Shown here one piece after another: positions 1-5,233 of a DNA stretch of 8,301 nucleotides; the stretch's first letter is position 1, and every line of letters starts with the position of its first letter. A model generated the notes under the pieces. It saw nothing but the letters and a program-made list of their open reading frames with translations, was not told where the DNA came from and did not search any database. The stretch covers positions 1 through 8,301 of the forward strand of contig JAHKBC010000276.1 in assembly GCA_018825725.1 (NCBI GenBank). The letters are read 5' to 3'. A program made the position numbers and the translations under genes. The stretch comes from Candidatus Omnitrophota bacterium. GTDB taxonomy: Bacteria > Omnitrophota > Gorgyraeia > Gygaellales > Profunditerraquicolaceae.

Positions 1-1
1 C

Positions 2-160
2 GAAGAGGCCAGGGAGAGGAAAAGGTATGCTACCTTAAGAAGATTTTTGGGTACTTTGAAGGCAATTAAGGAAGAAATCAAGATTGCTAAACTTGTGCCT
101 GCGGCAATTATAAAAGATGCCGAGGACTTAATCGATAAATTGGAAACACAACTTGGTTAA
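2..160 (+). CDS. C-terminal end of an unrecognised helical protein (5' partial)
   Basis: The reading frame is open from the window edge to a TAA at 158-160 and gives 52 residues ending ...DLIDKLETQLG. The piece is rich in Lys, Glu, Arg, Leu and Ile, with no membrane segment, and looks like two amphipathic helices, the first very basic (ARERKRYATLRR). I do not recognise the family and cannot assign a function. The frame is judged real because it is uninterrupted, has coding-like composition, and ends one base before the ATG of the next gene on the same strand, which is typical of an operon partner. The true start lies outside the window. Confidence 0.6.
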   Translation, partial: EEARERKRYATLRRFLGTLKAIKEEIKIAKLVPAAIIKDAEDLIDKLETQLG

Positions 161-161
161 T

Positions 162-593
162 ATGGTTAATTTTTTATTCAAGTGGTTGATAAACATCTTA
201 TCTTTAATCGTGGTAGTGGCGCTGGTGCCGGGTATCAGTATAGCCCGCTGGGAGGTGGCTGTAATATCGGTGCTGCTATTGTCTTTTATTAATAGTACCT
301 TACGCCCGTTATTGGTTATTTTTACCCTTCCATTTAACATACTTTCTCTGGGGTTGTTGACTCTTTTTATTAATGCCGGGATGTTTTATTTAACCTCTAA
401 ATTTATAGAAGGTTTTACTGTCGAGAATTTCTTGAGCGCTTTTTGGGGCTCTTTTTTATATAGCGTATTGAGCTTTAGTCTAGGCTTATTTTTTCTACCG
501 CGAAATGTTACAGGCCCTCGCGCGCGCAGTTACCATTGTAAAGAAGAAAATGCAGATGTCATTGACATCGAGGCTAAATCCATAGATGAATAA
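162..593 (+). CDS. YvlD / phage holin family 4 membrane protein
   Basis: A 143-residue inner-membrane protein with four hydrophobic segments at about residues 5-24, 31-47, 50-75 and 90-112, followed by a hydrophilic, acidic tail of about 30 residues. The short N-terminal helix ending LVPGI, the segment SFINSTLRPLLVIFTLP and the following NILSLGLLTLFINA are hallmarks of the PF04020 (Phage_holin_4_2, YvlD-like) family. Most members are chromosomal and of unknown role; the holin name comes from distant similarity and does not imply a prophage. I chose the ATG at 162, one base after the upstream stop, because family members begin almost directly with the first helix. An in-frame TTG at 153 would add three residues and overlap the previous gene. 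Neither start has a Shine-Dalgarno site, so expression may be coupled to the upstream gene. Family call is firm; function is open. Confidence 0.85.
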   Translation: MVNFLFKWLINILSLIVVVALVPGISIARWEVAVISVLLLSFINSTLRPLLVIFTLPFNILSLGLLTLFINAGMFYLTSKFIEGFTVENFLSAFWGSFLYSVLSFSLGLFFLPRNVTGPRARSYHCKEENADVIDIEAKSIDE

Positions 594-619
594 AAAAGCT
601 TTTAGCCGGCTTTTTAATT
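593..619 (+). terminator. Possible weak intrinsic terminator after the YvlD-like gene
   Basis: A stem of about 7 bp pairs AAAAAGC (593-599) with GCTTTTT (609-615) across a 9-base loop, directly at the stop codon of the membrane protein gene and ending in a short T run. The stem is mostly A-T, so it would be weak. It could instead be a chance A/T inverted repeat. Position between two transcription units supports the call. Confidence 0.4.
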
Positions 620-645
620 GTTGAGGCTTGTTTTTTTGTTATAAT
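618..645 (+). promoter_or_regulatory. Candidate extended -10 promoter for the methionine synthase operon
   Basis: A perfect TATAAT lies at 640-645, preceded by TGT (637-639) to form an extended -10 (TGnTATAAT). The -35 candidate TTGTTG at 618-623 has a 16-base spacer but matches the consensus at only three positions; extended -10 promoters tolerate a poor -35. Transcription would begin near 652, giving a leader of about 150 bases that holds the two palindromes. This is inferred from sequence only. Confidence 0.5.
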
Positions 646-651
646 AATGCC

Positions 652-710
652 ATAAGCAGCTGCCAAAGAAAGCGCGCTTCTACTATGAGATGCCTTATAT
701 TTAATCCCTC
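652..710 (+). other. Upstream half of the metH operon leader, with small inverted repeats
   Basis: This stretch codes for nothing credible. It holds a 10-base perfect palindrome AAGCGCGCTT at 670-679, flanked by an outer stem that pairs 652-658 with 691-698 (one bulged C). I looked for the cobalamin riboswitch B12 box and for SAM riboswitch cores, which would be expected in front of methionine genes, and see neither. A short open frame starting at 628 and running through the repeats gives a peptide shaped by the repeat sequence and is not considered a gene. Confidence 0.35.
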
Positions 711-747
711 GCAGAAATCCCCGGGCTTTAGCCCGTGGGATGAATGG
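711..747 (+). repeat. REP-like palindrome, unit 1
   Basis: Bases 717-726 pair with 731-741 in a 10-bp stem around a TTTA loop, with one bulged T at 736. The core reads GGGC-TTTA-GCCC. The element is preceded by a GCAG tetranucleotide (711-714) and followed by GGGATGAAT. GC-rich stem, single bulge, 5' tetranucleotide and a nearby second unit are features known for REP elements mobilised by RAYT (IS200/IS605-related) transposases. No transposase gene is in the window, so assignment to that class is inference. The stretch is richer in G+C than its surroundings. Confidence 0.6.
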
Positions 748-766
748 ACTTGTGCTTTTTCTGCTC

Positions 767-802
767 GGGATGAATCCCAGGACTTTAGTCCGGGGAGATT
801 CA
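767..802 (+). repeat. REP-like palindrome, unit 2, carrying the SD site of the next gene
   Basis: Second copy of the element 57 bases downstream of unit 1, counted loop to loop. The core reads GGAC-TTTA-GTCC, so relative to unit 1 a C-G pair of the stem became T-A while the CTTTAG centre stayed unchanged. Outer pairing of ATCCC/GAATC (772-778) with GGGG/GATTC (792-801) extends the stem imperfectly, with a bulged A at 779. Just before it, GGGATGAATCCC (767-778) is itself a small palindrome, and GGGATGAAT also occurs after unit 1. The 3' arm supplies GGGGAG in front of the ATG at 803. Confidence 0.6.
792..797 (+). promoter_or_regulatory. Shine-Dalgarno site that decides the start of the MetH activation gene
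   Basis: GGGGAG lies 5 bases upstream of the ATG at 803 and is the best ribosome binding site in the window. It is part of the 3' arm of the second palindrome, so folding of that hairpin would hide it. This site favours the ATG at 803 over the in-frame ATGs at 740 and 770, both of which lie inside the repeat motif GGGATGAAT. Confidence 0.6.
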
Positions 803-1426
803 ATGAATAGATTAATTTATTTCAGCCCGGTTGTAATTCCCATACCCCGGACTGATATTTATAAGCGGCTAGGATACCGCCAGGGAATCACCAGGGTTTC
901 CTCTGGGCGAATCAAGGATACCAACCGAATAATAAAAGAAGCCGCTGCTTTGATTAAACTTAAGGCTATGGCTTGTATACTTACTATCCGAAAAGTTGAG
1001 CCTCCTAGAATCTATCTTAGCCAGAGTATAGCTTTTAATAGCCGGCAGGTTTGCGATTTCTTAAAGGGCTATTCCGAAGTTCTATTTATGGGGGTAACCG
1101 CCGGTAGGAAGATTACCCAGGCTATCGGAAAAGAATTAAAGAATAATAGATTCAATGAAGCAGTTATTATGGATGCAGTAGCCAGCGAGATGGTGGATTC
1201 TTCTTTAGGCTGGGTCATGCGGCAAATGGCTAAGAAATTAAAGAATGAAAAGAAAACTCTGTCAGATAGGCGTTTTTCCGCCGGATATGCAGATTTTACG
1301 CTTGATAACCAAAGAACTATCTATCGCCTGCTGCAGTTGAAAAGACTGGGAGTCAGTATTAATAAAGGTTTTATTCTTATTCCAGAAAAGTCAGTGACTG
1401 CTCTGTCCGGGATAAAGGTTAACTAA
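803..1426 (+). CDS. Stand-alone activation (AdoMet-binding) domain protein of B12-dependent methionine synthase
   Basis: A soluble 207-residue protein matching the MetH activation domain (PF02965), which binds S-adenosylmethionine and supplies the methyl group for reductive reactivation of the oxidised cob(II)alamin form of the enzyme. Visible hallmarks are the N-terminal IYKRLGYRQG (about residues 19-28), a central MDAVASEMVD (123-132), the AdoMet-binding signature RxxxGY as RFSAGY (157-162), and IPEKSVTALSGI (193-204) near the C-terminus. In E. coli this is the last module of MetH; in Thermotoga maritima it is a separate protein. Here it is separate and lies immediately upstream of a MetH lacking it, with a one-base stop/start overlap. 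A longer frame begins at 740, but its extra 21 residues are encoded by repeat DNA, so the ATG at 803 with its SD is preferred. The reductase partner is not visible. Confidence 0.88.
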   Translation: MNRLIYFSPVVIPIPRTDIYKRLGYRQGITRVSSGRIKDTNRIIKEAAALIKLKAMACILTIRKVEPPRIYLSQSIAFNSRQVCDFLKGYSEVLFMGVTAGRKITQAIGKELKNNRFNEAVIMDAVASEMVDSSLGWVMRQMAKKLKNEKKTLSDRRFSAGYADFTLDNQRTIYRLLQLKRLGVSINKGFILIPEKSVTALSGIKVN

Positions 1427-1428
1427 TG
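1414..1428 (+). promoter_or_regulatory. Translational coupling junction TAATG with SD for metH
   Basis: The stop codon TAA (1424-1426) of the activation gene shares its last A with the metH ATG (1426-1428). AAAGG at 1414-1418 sits 7 bases before the start as a modest Shine-Dalgarno site. The arrangement predicts that ribosomes ending the activation gene restart on metH, keeping the two partners in proportion. Confidence 0.65.
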
Positions 1429-3855
1429 CCAGCTAAGAAAAAAATATTAAATATCCTGAGTAAACGCATACTCATTCTGGACGGGGCAACGGGCACAGAG
1501 TTGCAAAAAAGAGGCATGCCGCCAGGCTACAACCCTGAAGCCTGGGCTTTAAAAAACCCTGAGCTATTAAAAGAGGTGCATTCTGAATATAAGTTCGCAG
1601 GGGCCGATATAGTTTATACCTCTACCTTTGGCGCTAATCCGTTTAAGCTCGCCAAGTATAAATTACAAGACAAAGTTTTCAAGATTAATAAGGAATTAGC
1701 TCATATTGCCCGTCGGGCTGTGGGCAAAGACATCCTTGTTGCCGGAGACCTGGGCCCGAGCGGTATTTTTGTTGAGCCGTGGGGCGTATTAGGTTTTGAA
1801 GAGTTGGTCTACAGTTATAAGCAACAGGTTAAAGGCCTTTTGGCTGCAGGGGTGGATTTATTTGTAATTGAGACAATGATGGATATACAAGAGGCCAGGG
1901 CAGCTCTATTGGCGGTTAAGGAATTAACGGATAAGTTTGTGATGGTTACTCTCACTTATGATAAATACGGCCGGACTCTTAATGGAACAGATTCTTTAAG
2001 CGCGCTAGTAACCTTACAAAGCCTTGGCGCGGATGCAGTAGGCTGCAATTGTTCTACCGGGCCTCAGGAAATGGCAAAACTGATTAAATTAATGAAGCCC
2101 TATGCTACTGTTCCTTTAATTGCCAAGCCTAATGCCGGCATACCCAGATTGGTAAATGGCAAGACGTTTTTTAGTCAGAAATCGCCTGAGTTTGTGCGCC
2201 ATTGTCGGGAATTAATATCCGCAGGCGCCAATATTATAGGAGGTTGTTGTGGGACATCTCCGGAGTATATAAGGCAGCTTTCCCGGGTTTTAAAAAATAA
2301 AAAGCCTCAAGTTTCCAGGCGTAAATCTTTGAGCGCCTTGGCTTCGGCCAGAAAGAGTGTCTTCATAAACGAAGAAAAGAAGGTTGTTATAGTTGGAGAA
2401 AGAATAAATCCTACCGGAAAGAAAGTTTTGCAAAAGGAGTTATTGAAATCTAATTTGTCTTTGGTGTTGCAGATGGCTAAAGAACAGGAGAAGGCCGGGG
2501 CGATGATTTTGGATGTGAATCTTAGCGTTGCCGGCGCTGATGAACAAAAGTTGATCCGAAAGGCCATCGGGCTTTTAGCCAGGTCGACAAGTTTACCTCT
2601 GGTAATTGATTCTCCTGATCCCGCGACTGTTGAGTGCGCCGCGCGCATTTATCCGGGGAGGATCCTTATTAACTCCATATCTTGTGATAAGAAAAAGGCC
2701 CCTAAGCTTTTAAGAATAGCTTCTAAGTATGGAGCGATGTTTATACTTTTACCTATAAGTGAGAAGGAGATACCTCATACCTTTAATAAGCGCAAACGCA
2801 TAATTATGCGTTTATTCAGCGAGGCAAAGAAATTTGGGTTTACCAAAGACGACATCATTATTGATGGTTTAGTAATGAGCGTATCTTCTCATCCTGCTGC
2901 TGCCAAAGAGATTTTAAAGACTATTTTCTGGTCCCAAAATATATTCAAGGCTAATACCATCGTTGGGCTATCCAACATTTCTTTTGGAATGCCGGATAGG
3001 AGATTATTGAACAGGATGTTTCTAAGGCTGGCTGTATCCAGGGGATTAAAACTGGCTATTGCTGATCCCCTTGACCGGGATTTAATGAAGGCTAGATGCG
3101 GCCGAACTCTGATAGAAAGAGCCGGTGATATAAAGCGATTTATAGTTTATTGCCAGAATATGGCCAAGGTTGGCGCAAGGTCTAAAAAAATTCTCGATAA
3201 TCAGGCTAATCTTTCTTTGCCGGAGCAGATTAAACAATCTGTTATTGAGGGTGATAGCGATGGAATTATACCGCTGCTTAATAAGGCTATATCTTTGGGG
3301 TTGACAGTCCAGGGGTTAGTTTCTGAACTTCTGGCCCCGGCCATAACCAGAGTCGGTGAATTATACGACAAGAGGGAATATTTTTTACCGCAACTTATTG
3401 CCAGCGCCGAAACCATGAAAAAAGCGATTGAGTATCTTGAACCTTATCTTAAAGATAACTTGACGCATCAGGCTACTAAGGGTTTAATTGTCATGGCTAC
3501 TGTAAAAGGGGATATCCATGATATTGGAAAAAATATAGTTGTGCTTATGTTAAGGAATCATGGTTTTAAAGTTGTGGATTTGGGCAAAGACGTATCTAAT
3601 TCAAGGATTATCCGTGCTGTTGAAAAAAATCAGCCTGTTATTCTGGGCTTATCGGCTTTAATGACTACCACTATGGTCAGGATGCAGGAAGTAATAGGCC
3701 TTGTCAAAAGTAAACACTTTAAATGCGGTTTTATGGTAGGAGGGGCGGTATTGAATGATAAATATGCCTCTACTTTAGGAGCATATTATGCTCCAGATGC
3801 TGTTGCGGCGGTCAGGATTGCCGAAAAAATGAAGAGAGAGATTAGTACTGGGTGA
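1426..3855 (+). CDS. metH: Cobalamin-dependent methionine synthase, three-module form without activation domain
   Basis: An 809-residue cytosolic enzyme that transfers the methyl group of 5-methyltetrahydrofolate to homocysteine via methylcobalamin. Modules in order: homocysteine-binding barrel (about 10-290) with zinc ligands C209 in GCNCSTGP and C274/C275 in GGCCGTSP; pterin-binding barrel (about 318-560) with VGERINPTG (323-331), LDVNLS and VGLSNISFGMP (513-523); helical cobalamin cap (about 590-685) with YFLPQLIASAETM; cobalamin-binding Rossmann domain (about 686-805) with DIHDIG (D696, H698, G701; H698 is the expected cobalt ligand), GLSALMTTT and VGGAVL. E. coli MetH is about 1,230 residues because of its C-terminal activation domain. 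That domain is absent here and is encoded by the preceding gene. All expected catalytic motifs are intact. A shorter corrinoid methyltransferase for another substrate is unlikely given the full domain set. Confidence 0.95.
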   Translation: MPAKKKILNILSKRILILDGATGTELQKRGMPPGYNPEAWALKNPELLKEVHSEYKFAGADIVYTSTFGANPFKLAKYKLQDKVFKINKELAHIARRAVGKDILVAGDLGPSGIFVEPWGVLGFEELVYSYKQQVKGLLAAGVDLFVIETMMDIQEARAALLAVKELTDKFVMVTLTYDKYGRTLNGTDSLSALVTLQSLGADAVGCNCSTGPQEMAKLIKLMKPYATVPLIAKPNAGIPRLVNGKTFFSQKSPEFVRHCRELISAGANIIGGCCGTSPEYIRQLSRVLKNKKPQVSRRKSLSALASARKSVFINEEKKVVIVGERINPTGKKVLQKELLKSNLSLVLQMAKEQEKAGAMILDVNLSVAGADEQKLIRKAIGLLARSTSLPLVIDSPDPATVECAARIYPGRILINSISCDKKKAPKLLRIASKYGAMFILLPISEKEIPHTFNKRKRIIMRLFSEAKKFGFTKDDIIIDGLVMSVSSHPAAAKEILKTIFWSQNIFKANTIVGLSNISFGMPDRRLLNRMFLRLAVSRGLKLAIADPLDRDLMKARCGRTLIERAGDIKRFIVYCQNMAKVGARSKKILDNQANLSLPEQIKQSVIEGDSDGIIPLLNKAISLGLTVQGLVSELLAPAITRVGELYDKREYFLPQLIASAETMKKAIEYLEPYLKDNLTHQATKGLIVMATVKGDIHDIGKNIVVLMLRNHGFKVVDLGKDVSNSRIIRAVEKNQPVILGLSALMTTTMVRMQEVIGLVKSKHFKCGFMVGGAVLNDKYASTLGAYYAPDAVAAVRIAEKMKREISTG

Positions 3856-3906
3856 GAATTAGGTGATTAAATAGATCTTTTTATAAATATTTTCCTTGAA
3901 AATAAA
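3856..3906 (+). other. Short AT-rich spacer with a small hairpin before the TPR gene
   Basis: The 51-base spacer holds ATTTTC (3889-3894) pairing with GAAAAT (3898-3903) across a 3-base loop, only 3 bases before the next ATG. A TATAAA at 3882-3887 could be a -10 box but has no credible -35 at the right distance. There is no Shine-Dalgarno site. I cannot tell whether the next gene has its own promoter or is read through from metH. Confidence 0.3.
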
Positions 3907-4836
3907 ATGAAAAAAAATACCTTCCTATTAATTTTTATGTTTTTTTTATTACCTGCGATGTTTGCGGAATGCGCAGAGACAACCTGGGATAAATTAAATT
4001 CCGAGTTCCTGCAGTATTATCAGCAGAATCGGTACAAAGAGGCAGCTCAGACAGGAGAGATGGCTTTGAAACTGGCCGAAGAGGCTTTCGGTAAGGATAA
4101 TGCATATGTTGCCGAGTCCTTAAGTAATCTTGCGTTATTGTACGACACTCAGGGGCAGTATAAGCTGGCTGAAAACTATTATCAGAGGGCATTGTCAGCT
4201 ATGGAAAAGAGTTTTGGCGTAGAGCATATAAAAGTTGCAATATTACTTAATGATTTTGGTAGCTTTTATTCATCTAAAGGCAAAACCGGGCTTGCTGAGC
4301 CTCTTTATAAAAGAGCGCTTGTTATTTTTGAGAAGAACAATAATCTGGATACCCTCGAAGGCGCCATGTTATTATGTAATATGGGTGAGTTTTACAAATT
4401 CAAGTCGAATTATAAACAGTCGCTGAGCATGTTTAAAAGGGGGCTGTTAGCCTGGGAGAAGATTATTGGCCCGCAAAGCTATGAAGCTGCCTATACTTTG
4501 AATAATATGGGTTTGATCCAGGTTTATTTAAGCCATTACAAAGATGCCGAATTATCATATAAGCGGGCAATAGCGATATGGGAGAAGGTCAGGGGTAAGG
4601 ATTGTCCGGAAATAGCGCAGGCTGCTAACAATCTCGGCCTGGTTTATTATAATCAGGGTAAATATGATGATGCCGAGCGGCTATTTTTGAGTTCGCTTAA
4701 AATGCGTCAGAAGATATACGGTCAAGAACACCCTGAAGTAATCGCTGTGGTTGAAAATTTAAGGCAACTTTATAAGCGAATGGGTAAAAAGGAAGAGCTA
4801 AAGTCGATGGATGAGCTGATGAAAAGGAATTCTTAA
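3907..4836 (+). CDS. Exported tetratricopeptide repeat protein (kinesin-light-chain-type TPRs)
   Basis: A 309-residue protein beginning with a clear signal peptide (KKN followed by a hydrophobic run to about residue 19, cleavage probably after residue 20 or 23), so it is likely periplasmic or secreted. C22 is not in a proper lipobox. The rest consists of about seven repeats with a 42-residue period, starting near residues 27, 66, 108, 150, 192, 234 and 276 (the last partial), each with the pattern A..L.NLG..Y...G.Y..AE..Y.RAL.I.EK..G. This is the TPR_10/TPR_12 kind seen in kinesin light chains and many bacterial scaffold proteins. TPRs bind peptides or proteins; no catalytic domain is present and the partner is unknown. 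The gene is followed by a GroES-like gene after a single base, suggesting joint expression. No SD is seen at the ATG. Confidence 0.85.
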   Translation: MKKNTFLLIFMFFLLPAMFAECAETTWDKLNSEFLQYYQQNRYKEAAQTGEMALKLAEEAFGKDNAYVAESLSNLALLYDTQGQYKLAENYYQRALSAMEKSFGVEHIKVAILLNDFGSFYSSKGKTGLAEPLYKRALVIFEKNNNLDTLEGAMLLCNMGEFYKFKSNYKQSLSMFKRGLLAWEKIIGPQSYEAAYTLNNMGLIQVYLSHYKDAELSYKRAIAIWEKVRGKDCPEIAQAANNLGLVYYNQGKYDDAERLFLSSLKMRQKIYGQEHPEVIAVVENLRQLYKRMGKKEELKSMDELMKRNS

Positions 4837-4837
4837 C

Positions 4838-5191
4838 ATGGAAAAGGAATTGATAATAGTTGGAGACCGGGTTTTGATTAAACCTGATGATGGGCATGAT
4901 AAGACGGATTCGGGATTATATCTTCCTCAAGGGGTAAAAGAGAAAGAGAGGGTGCAGGCCGGCACGATTATTAAGATCGGGCCAGGGTATCCTGTACCTG
5001 ATCCTGCGGTTTTGGATATAGAGCCTTGGCAGGCCGCTAAAGTAGACGGTAAATACTTTCCTTTGCAGTGCAAAGAGGGAGATTATTGTATATTTTTAAG
5101 AAGTGCAGCCATTGAGGTTGAGTTTGAAGGTAAGAAATTTCTGGTTGTTCCGCATTCTGCAATTCTGGTTATTTGCAGGAATAAATTTTAA
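4838..5191 (+). CDS. Orphan GroES (Cpn10)-like protein with inserted segment
   Basis: A 117-residue protein with the Cpn10 fold signatures: GDRVLIKPDD (9-18), a mobile-loop equivalent (about 17-33) and AGTIIKIGPG (41-50), then KEGDYCIFLRSAAIEVEFEG (79-98) and FLVVPHSAILVI (101-112). Typical GroES is about 95 residues; the extra length comes from an insertion at about 51-76 (PVPDP...EPW...YFPLQC). The mobile loop carries GLYLP where classic GroES has a GIVLP-like sequence that contacts GroEL. No groEL lies nearby. Divergent GroES-family proteins with a similar insertion occur in Bacteroidetes and other phyla as stand-alone genes, and their role is unsettled. It may modify chaperonin function or do something unrelated. 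The start has AAGGA (4824-4828) 9 bases upstream, inside the preceding TPR gene, which ends one base earlier. The protein has no signal peptide, unlike its neighbour. Confidence 0.82.
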   Translation: MEKELIIVGDRVLIKPDDGHDKTDSGLYLPQGVKEKERVQAGTIIKIGPGYPVPDPAVLDIEPWQAAKVDGKYFPLQCKEGDYCIFLRSAAIEVEFEGKKFLVVPHSAILVICRNKF

Positions 5192-5194
5192 TCC

Positions 5195-5224
5195 TAGACA
5201 ATTGTATTTTCTTAAAATTACAAT
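5195..5224 (+). promoter_or_regulatory. Candidate promoter giving a nearly leaderless glycosyltransferase mRNA
   Basis: TAGACA (5195-5200, five of six matches to TTGACA) and TACAAT (5219-5224, five of six matches to TATAAT) are separated by 18 bases. Transcription would start at about 5231-5232, two or three bases before the ATG at 5234, which would explain the missing Shine-Dalgarno site. The same bases also form the hairpin listed separately, so the match could be incidental. Confidence 0.4.
5201..5224 (+). other. AT-rich hairpin between the GroES-like and glycosyltransferase genes
   Basis: ATTGTATTTT (5201-5210) pairs with AAAA-T-TACAAT (5214-5224) across a CTT loop, giving 10 base pairs with one bulged T at 5218. 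It is followed by CCTTCCTTT, not a run of T, so it is not a standard intrinsic terminator. As DNA, the dyad could be an operator overlapping the promoter candidate. The function is not known. Confidence 0.35.
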
Positions 5225-5233
5225 CCTTCCTTT

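Noticed and set aside
162..593. Evidence of a prophage because of the holin-family protein
   Set aside because: PF04020 proteins are commonly chromosomal, and no lysin, structural or integrase gene is nearby.
652..802. Possible cobalamin or SAM riboswitch in front of the methionine genes
   Set aside because: No B12 box and no SAM-I/SAM-II core are visible. The secondary structure present is explained by REP-like palindromes and a small perfect palindrome.
711..802. CRISPR array or IS end with reRNA/omegaRNA
   Set aside because: There are only two non-identical units with no regular spacers, and no cas, tnpA or tnpB gene is in the window. The hairpins resemble IS200/IS605 ends in style only.
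628..810. Open frame of 60 codons upstream of the activation gene
   Set aside because: Its C-terminal half is translated palindrome DNA, it has no SD and no recognisable domain, and it overlaps the activation gene start.
2307..2648. Minus-strand frame of 113 codons
   Set aside because: It lies wholly within the pterin-binding domain of metH, whose frame is unmistakable, and has low-quality composition and no domain.
3907..3976. Lipoprotein signal at C22 of the TPR protein
   Set aside because: The residues before the Cys (FAE) do not fit a lipobox, since Glu at -1 is not accepted, so ordinary signal peptidase cleavage is more likely.
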